Under the pieces are notes generated by a model. That model saw only the letters and a list, made by a program, of their open reading frames with translations. It did not search any database and was not told the DNA's origin. From the NCBI RefSeq assembly GCF_010550605.1, contig NZ_JAAGNI010000311.1, positions 1 through 34,823 on the forward strand: 34,823 nt of DNA, read 5' to 3'. Below are positions 1 through 8,057 of this stretch, piece after piece. Every line of letters begins with the position of its first letter. Positions within the stretch are counted from its first letter, which is position 1. The stretch comes from Streptomyces sp. SID9727. Lineage in GTDB: Bacteria > Actinomycetota > Actinomycetes > Streptomycetales > Streptomycetaceae. The position numbers and the translations under genes were made by a program.

Positions 1-26
1 CGACCGCCCCGCCCGCCCCCTCCGGC

Positions 27-2249
27 TCACGCGCCGCTGGGCACCCGCTCCGCCTCGGCGTCCCGCTCCGGTATGGACTCCGGTGCCTCCGGACGGCCCG
101 GCTCGCCCTCGCTCAGGCCGAACCGCTGGTGGAACCTCCGCAGCGGACCCGGGGCCCACCAGCTCGCGCGGCCCATCAGCTTCATGACCGTCGGGACGAG
201 GAGGCTGCGGACCACCATCGCGTCCATGAGCACGGCGAGCGCGATGCCGAGGCCGAGCATCTTCGTGTTGGTCACCCGCGAGGTGCCGATGGCGACCATC
301 ACGACCGCCAGGATCACGGCCGCCGCGGTGATCAGCCCGCCGGTGCGCCGCAGTCCGAAGGAGACCGCCTGCTCGTGGTCGCCGGTGCGGTCGTACTCCT
401 CCTTGATCCGGGAGAGCAGGAACACCCCGTAATCCATGGAGAGTCCGAAGGCGACGCAGAACATGAGGACCGGGAGCGTCGTCTCTATGTCACCGGTACT
501 GGTGAAAGCGAGCAGCCCGGACAGGTGCCCGTCCTGGAAGACCCAGACGACGGCCCCGAACATCGCGGTGAGACTGAGGGCGTTGAGCACGACGGCCTGG
601 ACGGGGATCAGGACGCTGCCGGTCAGCAGGAACACCAGCACCAGCGTCACCACGGCGATGATGCCCACCGCCCACGGCAGCCGGTCGCCGATGGCGGCCT
701 TGGAGTCGACCAGGACCGCCGCCGTCCCGGTGACCGAGGTGTCGAAGGGGGCCGGCTCGGCGCGCAGGTCCTTCACCAGGCGCTGGGTCTCCTCCCCCAC
801 CGGCTCGCCCTTGCCCAGCACGCTGAAGTAGGCGGTCCGCCCTTCCGTGACCGGGCCGTCCACCCTGAGGACCCCCGGCAGCGCGGCGAGCCGGCTGCGG
901 TACTCGGCGTACTGAGCGGGTGTCGCCCCGCCCTCCGCCACAATGTCGAGGCTTCCGCCGGGACTGCCCGGGAAGCCGTCCCGCAGGTGCTGCTGCACCA
1001 CGTGGGACTCGGAGGAGGCGGGCAGCTGCCGGTCGTCCGCCGTACCGAACCTCACCCCCAGGAAGGGCAGTCCGAGGAGGATGAGCCCGACGCTCGTGAC
1101 CACCGCGAAGACCGGCGCCCTGCGCATCACGAGCGCGGTGAACCGGGCCCACCCGGCACCGGCCTGCGCCTGCGGCTTCGCGCGCCCCCGCCGCAGCGGC
1201 TTCCGGAGGTCCAGGGAGTTGACCCGGGGGCCGAGGAGCATCAGCGCGGCCGGCAGGAGGATCAGTGCGGCCGCGGCGGCGAGGAGCACCACGGCGATGC
1301 CCGCGTACGCGAACGACCGCAGGAAGTACTGCGGGAAGACCAGCATCGCGGCGAGCGACACCGCGACGGTCAGCGCGGAGAACAGCACGGTCCGGCCCGC
1401 CGTGCGCAGCGTCGCCCCGATGGCCGTCCGGGTCGGGGCGCCGGCCGCCAGCTCCTCGCGGAAACGGCGCACGATGAACAGGGCGTAGTCGATGGCGAGT
1501 CCGAGCCCGAGTGCCGTGGTGAGGTTCTGGGCGAAGACGGAGACGTCGGTGAACTCGGTGATGCCGCGCAGCACCGCGTTGGTCCCCAGGATGGCGACGA
1601 TGCCCACGCCGAGGGGCAGCAGGGCGGCGATCGCGCTGCCGAAGACCATGACGAGCAGCACCAGCGTCACCGGCAGGGCGATCATCTCGGCCCTCAGCAG
1701 GTCCTCCTGGATGATCGTCTGCATCTCGTGACGCACGGCCACGGGCCCGCCGACCGAGACGCGCACCGGCCCGTGCCCGCCCCGGTAGTGCGGGGCTATC
1801 CGGTCCAGCACCTCGCCCGACGCCTTGTCGTCGCCCTCGATCCGGGCGGCGATCAGCGCCTCCTTGCCGTCCTCCGCACGCAGCGCCGGGGCCTTGTCCT
1901 GCCAGTAGGAGCGGACGCCCACGACATCGGCCTCACCGGCCAGTCGCTTCGCCAGGCGCGCCGCCTCGGCGGCCACGGCCGGGTCGTCGACGGAAGCGCC
2001 GCCGCTATCGACGAGCAGGAGCAGATTCGGCTGGGAGGCGGGGAACCCGCGCTCCAGCGCCTTCGTGGCGTAGGTCGACTCGGCGCCCGGGGCCTCCCAG
2101 CCACCGCTGCCCATCCGGTCGGCGACCCCGCTGCCCGCGAGGACCGCGAGCGCGGTGATCACCAGAGCCGCCAGCAGGGAGAGCCGGGGACGCGCGGTGA
2201 CGAAGCGCGTCCAGCCTCCCAGTCGCTGCGGGCCGTTGACTTCAGGCAT
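27..2249 (-). CDS. MMPL/RND-family membrane transporter
   Basis: A 740-residue integral membrane protein of the MMPL family (actinobacterial RND-type transporters that move lipids, siderophores or drugs with proton force). It has the family layout: one N-terminal TM helix (about residues 26-46), a large extracytoplasmic loop, a TM bundle, a second loop and a second TM bundle. Each bundle has the conserved helix with an acidic residue, seen as GLGLAIDYALFIVRRF and AFGLSMDYGVFLLSRI. The frame is open 345 bases further upstream, but that extension runs through the operator region and lacks hydrophobic or domain character. I therefore take the ATG at 2249 (MPEVNGPQRL). It diverges from the TetR gene and the operator between them suggests direct repression, as in drug-efflux pairs. 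Substrate unknown. Confidence 0.93.
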   Translation of the reverse strand: MPEVNGPQRLGGWTRFVTARPRLSLLAALVITALAVLAGSGVADRMGSGGWEAPGAESTYATKALERGFPASQPNLLLLVDSGGASVDDPAVAAEAARLAKRLAGEADVVGVRSYWQDKAPALRAEDGKEALIAARIEGDDKASGEVLDRIAPHYRGGHGPVRVSVGGPVAVRHEMQTIIQEDLLRAEMIALPVTLVLLVMVFGSAIAALLPLGVGIVAILGTNAVLRGITEFTDVSVFAQNLTTALGLGLAIDYALFIVRRFREELAAGAPTRTAIGATLRTAGRTVLFSALTVAVSLAAMLVFPQYFLRSFAYAGIAVVLLAAAAALILLPAALMLLGPRVNSLDLRKPLRRGRAKPQAQAGAGWARFTALVMRRAPVFAVVTSVGLILLGLPFLGVRFGTADDRQLPASSESHVVQQHLRDGFPGSPGGSLDIVAEGGATPAQYAEYRSRLAALPGVLRVDGPVTEGRTAYFSVLGKGEPVGEETQRLVKDLRAEPAPFDTSVTGTAAVLVDSKAAIGDRLPWAVGIIAVVTLVLVFLLTGSVLIPVQAVVLNALSLTAMFGAVVWVFQDGHLSGLLAFTSTGDIETTLPVLMFCVAFGLSMDYGVFLLSRIKEEYDRTGDHEQAVSFGLRRTGGLITAAAVILAVVMVAIGTSRVTNTKMLGLGIALAVLMDAMVVRSLLVPTVMKLMGRASWWAPGPLRRFHQRFGLSEGEPGRPEAPESIPERDAEAERVPSGA

Positions 2250-2345
2250 GGCGCGGTATCCCCTTTTCCCCCGGATCCGGGCGCACGGGGCGGCAGCACG
2301 AAGCAGCCGCGCAGGGCAGCATGGATCAGTCATTGCCACATACAC

Positions 2346-2406
2346 TGGCAAACACGAGCCATCGCTCGCGTTTCTCCAGAATGCGAGCGACCACTCGTGT
2401 TTGTCA
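2346..2406. promoter_or_regulatory. Double palindromic TetR-type operator with MMPL promoter
   Basis: The 184-bp divergent gap between the MMPL and TetR genes carries a 61-bp near-perfect inverted repeat. It consists of two copies of one smaller dyad facing each other. Copy A (2350-2373) and the reverse complement of copy B (2380-2402) share the pattern AAACACGAG-N3-TCGCTCGC-N-TT. Each copy contains CGAG-N6-CTCG, the size of a TetR dimer site. On the minus strand a TTGACA -35 (complement of 2402-2407) lies 18 bp from a weaker CATTCT -10 (2378-2383). Bound repressor would therefore cover the MMPL promoter. The mirror sequence CTGGCA on the plus strand (2345-2350) may be a weaker -35 for the regulator, giving autoregulation. 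That last point is inference. Confidence 0.8.
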
Positions 2407-2433
2407 ACCGTGCACGAAAGCTGGGGATTCACC

Positions 2434-3153
2434 GTGTCGCAGTCCAGAGCGGCGGACGCCGAAGGCGCCGGGGCCGCGAAAGGCGCCGGGACCACCGGCA
2501 AGGCCGACACCCCCGCCCGGCCGCGCAAGCGGCAGGCCCGGGGCGAGGCCCGTGTCGCGCAGTTGCTCAAGGCCGCCGCCCAGGTGTTCTGCACGACCGG
2601 CTACACCGCCGCGAGCACCAATGCCATCGCGCGCGAGGCCGGGGTCTCCCCCGGCACGCTCTACCAGTTCTTCCCCAACAAGGAGGCCATCGCGATCGAG
2701 CTCGGCGACCACCTCCTGACCCGCTGGCGGGAGACCTACGGGGCCGCCTTCCTGGCCGACCACCTGGAACTCCCGCTGGACCGGATGCTCGACGCCACCC
2801 TCGACCCGCTGATCGAGTTCAACTGCGCGAACCCGGCCTTCACCGTCCTGATGCACGGCTCCGAGATCCCCGGCATGGTCACCCAGGAGCACGACGCCGT
2901 GCACGTCACGATGCTCAGCCGCGTCGAGACGATTCTCGCCGGATACCTGCCGGACAAGCCTCCGGCCGAAATCGCCCGGATCGCCACGATGACCTTCAAC
3001 ATCTTCAAGTCCGGGCTCGACGTGATCCTGGCGCACGAGGGGGACGAGCGGGAGGCGTACATCCGGGAGGTGAAGGCGGTCCTCCACCGGTACCTCGCGC
3101 CCATGGCCCCCGACGACACGGCGGCCCGCCCTCACTCGCGCCATACCCCCTAG
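2434..3153 (+). CDS. TetR/AcrR-family transcriptional regulator
   Basis: A 239-residue repressor. After a 35-residue Ala/Gly/Lys-rich lead come the first helix and the helix-turn-helix of the TetR_N domain: AAAQVFCTTGYTAAST followed by AIAREAGVSPGTLYQFFPNK, about residues 47-83. The remaining 150 residues are the helical ligand and dimer domain typical of the family. The GTG at 2434 is chosen because GGGGA lies about 7 bases upstream and it avoids reading through the operator. An in-frame GTG at 2410 is the alternative. It diverges from the MMPL transporter and most likely represses it and itself through the double dyad upstream. The last codons overlap the CsoR-like palindrome of the copper genes. 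The ligand cannot be told from sequence. Confidence 0.93.
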   Translation: MSQSRAADAEGAGAAKGAGTTGKADTPARPRKRQARGEARVAQLLKAAAQVFCTTGYTAASTNAIAREAGVSPGTLYQFFPNKEAIAIELGDHLLTRWRETYGAAFLADHLELPLDRMLDATLDPLIEFNCANPAFTVLMHGSEIPGMVTQEHDAVHVTMLSRVETILAGYLPDKPPAEIARIATMTFNIFKSGLDVILAHEGDEREAYIREVKAVLHRYLAPMAPDDTAARPHSRHTP

Positions 3154-3159
3154 GGGTAT
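3143..3159. promoter_or_regulatory. CsoR-like copper operator overlapping a -10 box
   Basis: ATACCCCCTAGGGGTAT is a palindrome with one unpaired base, of the C-tract/G-tract form known for the copper sensor CsoR in actinobacteria. TATAAA (3157-3162) at its right edge fits a -10 element, so a bound repressor would block transcription of the chaperone gene that starts 70 bp downstream. The palindrome straddles the stop codon of the TetR gene (3151-3153). No CsoR gene is in the window. The assignment rests on the site's form and on the copper genes that follow. Confidence 0.75.
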
Positions 3160-3229
3160 AAAGTGGGGATGTGGAGGCGCACCGGTGTGCGCCCCTCCGC
3201 CCCGTGTGCCCGTCGAAGAGGAGAACACC

Positions 3230-3538
3230 ATGACCGCCGAGACCCAGCTCCCCCAGGCGACCGGCTCCTGCTGCTCGCCCAGCGGTTCCTGCCACGACAG
3301 CGCGGGTGCCGGCGCCGGGCAGTCCGGCGTGACCACCGTCTACCAGGTGACCGGCATGACCTGCGGCCACTGCGAGGGCGCCGTCTCCGAAGAGGTCTCC
3401 GCTATCGAGGGTGTCACCTCCGTGAAGGCCGTGGCGTCCACCGGGCAGGTGACGGTGGTCTCGCAGGGCCCCCTGGACGACGAGGCCGTACGCGCCGCCG
3501 TCGACGAGGCCGGCTACGAGCTCACCGGCCGCGCCTGA
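3230..3538 (+). CDS. copZ: Heavy-metal-associated (copper chaperone) protein
   Basis: A 102-residue cytosolic metallochaperone. Residues 36-102 form one HMA domain with the metal-binding loop GMTCGHC (Cys45, Cys48), expected to bind Cu(I) and hand it to the ATPase encoded next. The N-terminal extension is unusual: residues 13-22 read [10 protein letters not shown], giving three extra cysteines and a histidine that could form a second metal site. The ATG at 3230 has GAAGAGGAG just upstream; a longer in-frame start at 3185 has no such support. The CsoR-like palindrome upstream predicts copper induction. A 51-base hairpin separates it from the ATPase gene, so the chaperone may be made in excess. 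Confidence 0.9.
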   Translation: MTAETQLPQATGSCCSPSGSCHDSAGAGAGQSGVTTVYQVTGMTCGHCEGAVSEEVSAIEGVTSVKAVASTGQVTVVSQGPLDDEAVRAAVDEAGYELTGRA

Positions 3539-3573
3539 CCGCCCCGGCAGCCACCCACCCGCGTCACCCCGTC

Positions 3574-3624
3574 CCGACCGGGCCGCACCGACCAGCAGAT
3601 ACTGGTGGGGTACGGCCCGGTCGG
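3574..3624 (+). terminator. Long hairpin between copZ and copA (attenuator or partial terminator)
   Basis: CCGACCGGGCCG (3574-3585) pairs perfectly with CGGCCCGGTCGG (3613-3624). Inside it a second stem, ACCAG (3591-3595) with CTGGT (3602-3606), closes a 6-base loop. The structure ends 7 bases before the AGGAG of the ATPase gene and has no U-run. It could be a leaky terminator or an RNA-stabilising 3' end for the chaperone message. Confidence 0.6.
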
Positions 3625-3642
3625 CGTTCCAGGAGCTCGGAC

Positions 3643-6021
3643 ATGCACAGTGCATCGGACACCCACACCGCGACGGAGGCCGGCGCCCCGGCGGAGCCCT
3701 CCCGGGCCGAGTTCATGATCGGCGGGATGACCTGCGCCTCGTGCGCGGCCCGCGTCGAGAAGAAGCTCAACCGGATGGACGGCGTCACGGCCACCGTGAA
3801 CTACGCCACGGAGAAGGCCCGCGTCAGCTACGACGGCACCGCCGTGTCCGTGCACGATCTCGTCGCCACGGTGGAGAGGACCGGCTACACGGCGAAGCCG
3901 GTGCCCGGGGCCGTCGCGCAGACCCGCCGGCCCGCCGCCACGGAAGCCCGGCAGACCCCACAGTCCCCGCAGACCCCCGGGCCCGCACCTCGCGCACCCC
4001 GTCCGGAACCGGAACCGGAAGCTCCGCCGCACCCCGACACCACCCCCGACCCCGCCCTCACCGCCCTCCGGCAGCGGCTCGTCGTCTCCGCCGTGCTCGC
4101 CGCCCCCGTGGTCGCCCTGGCGATGGTCCCCGCCCTCCAGTTCGACTTCTGGCAATGGCTCTCGCTCACCCTCGCCGCGCCCGTCGTGGTCTGGGGCGGG
4201 CTGCCCTTCCACCGGGCCGCCTGGACCAACCTGAGGCACGGCGCGGCCACCATGGACACCCTTGTGTCCGTCGGGACCCTCGCCGCCTTCGGCTGGTCGC
4301 TGTGGGCGCTGTTCCTGGGGGACGCCGGGATGCCCGGCATGCGGCACGGCTTCGACCTGACGGCCTCCCGGGCCGACGCCTCGTCCACCCTCTATCTGGA
4401 GGTCGCGGCGGGCGTCGTCACCTTCATCCTGCTGGGCCGCTATCTGGAGGCGAAGTCCAAGCGGAGGGCCGGGTCCGCGCTGCGCGCCCTGATGCACCTC
4501 GGAGCCAAGGACGTGACCGTCCTGCGTGACGGCACCGAGATCCGGGTGCCCGTCGCCCGGCTCTCCGTGGGCGACCGCTTCCTGGTCCGGCCGGGCGAGA
4601 AGATCGCCACGGACGGGACCGTGGTCGAGGGCTCCTCGGCGGTGGACGCGTCCCTGCTCACCGGCGAGTCCGTTCCCGTGGACGTGGGCGTGGGCGACAC
4701 GGTGACCGGCGCGACGCTCAACGCGGGCGGCCGCCTCGTCGTGGAGGCGACCCGCGTCGGCGCGGACACCCAGCTGGCCCGGATGGCGAAGCTGGTCGAG
4801 GACGCGCAGAACGGCAAGGCCGAGGTGCAGCGCCTCGCGGACCGGATCTCGGCGGTCTTCGTCCCGGTCGTCCTGCTCATCGCCCTCGCCACGCTCGTCG
4901 GATGGCTGCTGGCCACCGACGACGTGACGGCCGCGTTCACGGCGGCGGTGGCGGTCCTGATCATCGCCTGCCCGTGCGCGCTGGGCCTCGCTACACCGAC
5001 CGCGCTGATGGTCGGCACCGGGCGCGGCGCCCAGCTCGGCATCCTGATCAAGGGCCCCGAGGTCCTGGAGTCCACCCGCCGGGTCGACACGATCGTCCTC
5101 GACAAGACGGGCACGGTCACCACCGGCCGGATGACCCTCCAGACCGTCCACACCACCCCCGGAACCACCGAGACCGACGCCCTCCGCCTCGCCGGCGCCC
5201 TGGAACACGCCTCCGAACACCCCATCGCCCAGGCCGTGGCCACCGGAGCCGCCGACCGCACCGGCACACCCCTCCCCACCCCCGACGACTTCACCAACCT
5301 CCCCGGCCTCGGCGTACAGGGCGTGGTCGACGGCCACGCGGTCCTCGTCGGCCGCGAACAGCTCCTCGTCGAGGCCGGGTTCACCCTCCCCGACGCCCTG
5401 GCCTCCGCCGTCGCGGATGCCGCCGCTCAAGGGCGTACGGCCGTCGCGGTCGGCTGGGACGGTGAGGCGCGCGCGGTCCTGGAAGTCGCCGACGCGATCA
5501 AGGACACCAGTGCGGAGGCCGTCGCGGCGCTCCGGGATCTCGGCCTCACACCGATCCTGCTGACCGGCGACCACCGTGCCGTGGCGGAGTCCGTGGCTCG
5601 CGAGGCCGGGATCGAGGAGGTCCGCGCCGAGGTGCTGCCGGAGGAGAAGGCGCACGTCATCCGGGGTCTCCAGGAGCGCGGGCGGGTCGTCGCCATGGTC
5701 GGCGACGGGGTCAACGACGCCGCCGCGCTGGCCCAGGCCGACCTGGGCCTGGCCATGGGCACGGGTACCGACGCGGCGATCGAGGCGAGCGATCTGACCC
5801 TGGTTCGTGGAGATCTCAAGGTGACAGCAGACGCCATCCGTCTCTCCCGGCGCACCCTCACCACGATCCGGGGCAACCTCTTCTGGGCATTCGGCTACAA
5901 CGTGGCCGCCCTACCCCTTGCGGCATTTGGGCTGCTCAACCCTATGATTGCCGGAGCGGCGATGGCCTTCTCATCGGTCTTCGTCGTGACGAACAGCCTG
6001 CGCCTGCGCTCCTTCACGTAA
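3643..6021 (+). CDS. copA: Copper-exporting P1B-type ATPase
   Basis: A 792-residue membrane pump that uses ATP to drive Cu(I) out of the cytoplasm. An N-terminal HMA domain carries GMTCASC (Cys31, Cys34). A Pro-rich linker (about 85-130) leads into the TM bundle. The actuator TGES is at 340-343, the transmembrane metal site Cys-Pro-Cys at 443-445, the phosphorylation site DKTGT starts at Asp487, the His-Pro nucleotide motif is at 526-527, and GDGVND is at 687-692. The TM8 segment [13 protein letters not shown] fits the copper(I) subgroup. ATG 3643 has AGGAG 7 bases upstream. It is co-oriented with the chaperone gene and probably shares its copper-responsive promoter through the intervening hairpin. 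No key residue is missing. Confidence 0.97.
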   Translation: MHSASDTHTATEAGAPAEPSRAEFMIGGMTCASCAARVEKKLNRMDGVTATVNYATEKARVSYDGTAVSVHDLVATVERTGYTAKPVPGAVAQTRRPAATEARQTPQSPQTPGPAPRAPRPEPEPEAPPHPDTTPDPALTALRQRLVVSAVLAAPVVALAMVPALQFDFWQWLSLTLAAPVVVWGGLPFHRAAWTNLRHGAATMDTLVSVGTLAAFGWSLWALFLGDAGMPGMRHGFDLTASRADASSTLYLEVAAGVVTFILLGRYLEAKSKRRAGSALRALMHLGAKDVTVLRDGTEIRVPVARLSVGDRFLVRPGEKIATDGTVVEGSSAVDASLLTGESVPVDVGVGDTVTGATLNAGGRLVVEATRVGADTQLARMAKLVEDAQNGKAEVQRLADRISAVFVPVVLLIALATLVGWLLATDDVTAAFTAAVAVLIIACPCALGLATPTALMVGTGRGAQLGILIKGPEVLESTRRVDTIVLDKTGTVTTGRMTLQTVHTTPGTTETDALRLAGALEHASEHPIAQAVATGAADRTGTPLPTPDDFTNLPGLGVQGVVDGHAVLVGREQLLVEAGFTLPDALASAVADAAAQGRTAVAVGWDGEARAVLEVADAIKDTSAEAVAALRDLGLTPILLTGDHRAVAESVAREAGIEEVRAEVLPEEKAHVIRGLQERGRVVAMVGDGVNDAAALAQADLGLAMGTGTDAAIEASDLTLVRGDLKVTADAIRLSRRTLTTIRGNLFWAFGYNVAALPLAAFGLLNPMIAGAAMAFSSVFVVTNSLRLRSFT

Positions 6022-6084
6022 TATCCACAATGAGATCCAGATCACATCGGCTTCAGGGTAACCATTCGATGGGTTCATAAGTCT

Positions 6085-6090
6085 TAGAGT
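6085..6090 (+). promoter_or_regulatory. TAGAGT -10 box of a candidate non-coding RNA
   Basis: TAGAGT matches the -10 preferred by the Streptomyces housekeeping sigma factor (TAGRRT). It stands in an unusually AT-rich patch (6022-6090) after the copA stop codon. The predicted start, about 6097, falls just before the first of two hairpins. No convincing -35 was found, so the promoter is weak or needs an activator. Confidence 0.55.
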
Positions 6091-6096
6091 GCGATG

Positions 6097-6380
6097 CCAA
6101 GGATGTCTTGGGGGACGTCCTGCGGAGCATCTTGGGGGATGCTCCGGGCAAGAGTGGGCCGGGGCACGTACACCGGGAAGCTTTGAGCGGCCCTCCCGTC
6201 GGTACGTACCCCGGCAGACCACAGCACGTCAGCAGGACAAGCAGTACCGAGGCAACAGCCCAGGAGCTCCGGCTCCCACTGAACGCCCGGCCGGATCCCG
6301 TGGGGGGAATCCGCTCCGGGACATGGGAAGCGCCTCGCCGTCGGCCCGTGGGGGGATCGATGGCGAGGCGCTTCTCTCTT
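6097..6380 (+). ncRNA. Candidate structured non-coding RNA (about 285 nt)
   Basis: This 500-bp gap between copA and citrate synthase has no credible ORF but has transcript-like signals on the plus strand. After a TAGAGT -10 box come two adjacent hairpins with the same loop. GGATGTC-TTGGGG-GACGTCC is at 6101-6120, with one G-U pair. GGAGCATC-TTGGGG-GATGCTCC is at 6124-6145, with a perfect 8-bp stem. Further in are short self-complementary stretches (GGTACGTACC 6201-6210, GGAGCTCC 6263-6270). It ends in a 13-bp perfect stem followed by TCTCTT. The next gene is on the opposite strand, so this is not a leader of that gene. On the minus strand the twin loops become C-rich, which recalls the actinobacterial 6C RNA, but the promoter and terminator point to the plus strand. 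Family not recognised. Confidence 0.55.
6327..6380 (+). terminator. Intrinsic terminator, 13-bp stem
   Basis: GAAGCGCCTCGCC (6327-6339) pairs perfectly with 6362-6374 across a 22-base loop and is followed by TCTCTT. It probably ends the candidate RNA. The stem could also stop citrate synthase transcripts arriving from the other side. In the rest of the gap to 6555 I see only two perfect palindromes, GGGAGCGCTCCC (6385-6396) and a 16-bp CG-rich one (6400-6415), and no gene. Confidence 0.8.
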
Positions 6381-6555
6381 ACGCGGGAGCGCTCCCGGAC
6401 CGGCGCGCGCGCCGGCGTACGCACCCAGCCCGCTCCTGCACGCTCCCCCGGAACACCACGCGCCCCCACCCGCCGCGTCGCTCGGGGCGAGGGCGCGGCA
6501 GACGGGGGCGCGGGGATCCGGCGTCAGTCAGGGCCGGGTGATGCGTGAGGGGCGC

Positions 6556-7854
6556 TCAGCGGCCCTCGACCGGGACGAAGTCGCGCAGGACCTCGCCGGT
6601 GTAGATCTGGCGCGGGCGGCCGATGCGGGAACCCGGCTCCTTGATCATCTCGTGCCACTGGGCGATCCAGCCGGGGAGCCGGCCGAGCGCGAAGAGCACG
6701 GTGAACATCTCGGTCGGGAAGCCCATCGCGCGGTAGATGAGGCCCGTGTAGAAGTCCACGTTCGGGTAGAGGTTGCGCGAGACGAAGTACTCGTCGGAGA
6801 GCGCGTGCTCCTCCAGCTTGAGCGCGATGTCCAGCAGCTCGTCGGACTTGCCGAGGGCGGACAGCACGTCGTGCGCGGCGGCCTTGATGATCTTGGCGCG
6901 CGGGTCGAAGGACTTGTACACCCGGTGGCCGAAGCCCATCAGGCGGACGCCGTCCTCCTTGTTCTTCACCTTGCGGATGAAGGAGTCGACGTCGCCGCCG
7001 TTGGCCTGGATGCCTTCCAGCATCTCCAGGACGGACTGGTTGGCGCCGCCGTGCAGGGGGCCCCACAGCGCCGAGATGCCGGCGGAGATCGAGGCGAACA
7101 TGTTCGCCTGCGAGGAGCCGACCAGGCGGACGGTGGAGGTCGAGCAGTTCTGCTCGTGGTCCGCGTGCAGGATGAGCAGCTTGTCGAGCGCCGAGACGAC
7201 GACCGGGTCGAGCTCGTACTCCTGGGCCGGGACCGAGAAGGTCATGCGCAGGAAGTTCTCGACGTAGCCGAGGTCGTTGCGCGGGTAGACGAACGGGTGA
7301 CCGATCGACTTCTTGTACGCGTACGCGGCGATCGTCGGGAGCTTGGCGAGGAGCCGGATGGTCGAGAGGTGGCGCTGCTCCTCGTCAAACGGGTTGTGGC
7401 TGTCCTGGTAGAACGTGGACAGCGCGCTGACGACCGAGGACAGCATGGCCATCGGGTGGGCGTCGCGCGGGAAGCCGTCGAAGAACCGCTTGACGTCCTC
7501 GTGCAGCAGCGTGTGCTGGGTGATCTCGTTCTTGAAGGTCGACAGCTCGTCGACCTTGGGGAGCTCACCGTTGATCAGCGTGTACGCGACCTCGAGGAAG
7601 GTCGAACGCTCCGCGAGCTGCTCGATCGGGTAGCCGCGGTAGCGCAGGATGCCCTGCTCGCCGTCGAGGTAGGTGATGGCCGATTTATAGGCAGCGGTGT
7701 TGCCGTATCCGCTGTCCAGCGTCACCAGGCCGGTGTTCGCCCGGAGCTTCCCGATGTCGAAGCCCTTGTCGCCGACGGTGCTGTCGATCACCGGGTAGGT
7801 GTACTCGCCATCGCCGTACCGCAGTACCACAGCGTTGTTGGTGTGCTCGCTCAC
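6556..7854 (-). CDS. citA: Citrate synthase
   Basis: A 432-residue citrate synthase (acetyl-CoA + oxaloacetate to citrate), the entry enzyme of the TCA cycle, cytosolic. The catalytic triad is complete: His268 in PLHGGAN, His310 in GFGHRVY and Asp367 in NVDFYTG. These are within five residues of the E. coli GltA positions, as is the overall length, so this is the hexameric type II form. The N-terminal small beta domain (VVLRYGDGEYTYPVID) is also characteristic. The GTG at 7854 is preferred to an upstream in-frame ATG at 7908 because GAGGG lies 4-8 bases ahead and similarity to the family begins there. The leader holds a 21-bp palindrome listed separately. Neighbouring gene downstream on this strand: none. 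Confidence 0.97.
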   Translation of the reverse strand: MSEHTNNAVVLRYGDGEYTYPVIDSTVGDKGFDIGKLRANTGLVTLDSGYGNTAAYKSAITYLDGEQGILRYRGYPIEQLAERSTFLEVAYTLINGELPKVDELSTFKNEITQHTLLHEDVKRFFDGFPRDAHPMAMLSSVVSALSTFYQDSHNPFDEEQRHLSTIRLLAKLPTIAAYAYKKSIGHPFVYPRNDLGYVENFLRMTFSVPAQEYELDPVVVSALDKLLILHADHEQNCSTSTVRLVGSSQANMFASISAGISALWGPLHGGANQSVLEMLEGIQANGGDVDSFIRKVKNKEDGVRLMGFGHRVYKSFDPRAKIIKAAAHDVLSALGKSDELLDIALKLEEHALSDEYFVSRNLYPNVDFYTGLIYRAMGFPTEMFTVLFALGRLPGWIAQWHEMIKEPGSRIGRPRQIYTGEVLRDFVPVEGR

Positions 7855-7960
7855 GTCATCCCTCACCGACGTAGTGCCTCTTCTTCGAGGTTCCCTGACT
7901 GTCTCCACCCTCCCCCATTTGGCTCAGGAGAGTGCACTCGGGGTCGTCCATTGGACCTAC

Positions 7961-7981
7961 TCGCGGCACTGAGTGCCGCGA
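7961..7981. promoter_or_regulatory. 21-bp perfect palindrome in the citA leader
   Basis: Two 10-bp arms, TCGCGGCACT and its reverse complement, flank a single G (7971). It lies about 107 bp upstream of the citA start and 77 bp past the recD2 stop. It could be a repressor operator for citA or the hairpin that ends recD2 transcription; no U-run follows on either strand. Smaller dyads lie beside it: GAGTGCACTC (7930-7939) and GTCCATTGGAC (about 7946-7956). Confidence 0.55.
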
Positions 7982-8057
7982 ACTTAGCCATCCTGCCCCC
8001 TTGACTGCGGTTCCGGAAGACCTCCGTGATGTTTCCCACCGTTTTGATCGATCATTT

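Noticed and set aside
129..3161. 1010-codon plus-strand open frame across the MMPL and TetR genes
   Set aside because: It is the GC-rich shadow of the MMPL gene: Arg/Gly/His/Asp-rich, no domains, and it overlaps two well-supported genes.
3514..5655. 713-codon minus-strand open frame opposite copA
   Set aside because: Composition is Gly/Asp/Arg-rich shadow; copA on the other strand has every P-type ATPase motif.
6097..6145. Calling the twin hairpins a 6C RNA on the minus strand
   Set aside because: The complement loops have CCCCAA-type C runs shorter than six, and the promoter and terminator signals favour the plus strand. Kept only as an alternative.
6385..6415. Two perfect palindromes as operators
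   Set aside because: GGGAGCGCTCCC and the CG-rich 16-mer are simple and likely by chance in such GC-rich DNA, or part of the transcript ends. No nearby promoter.
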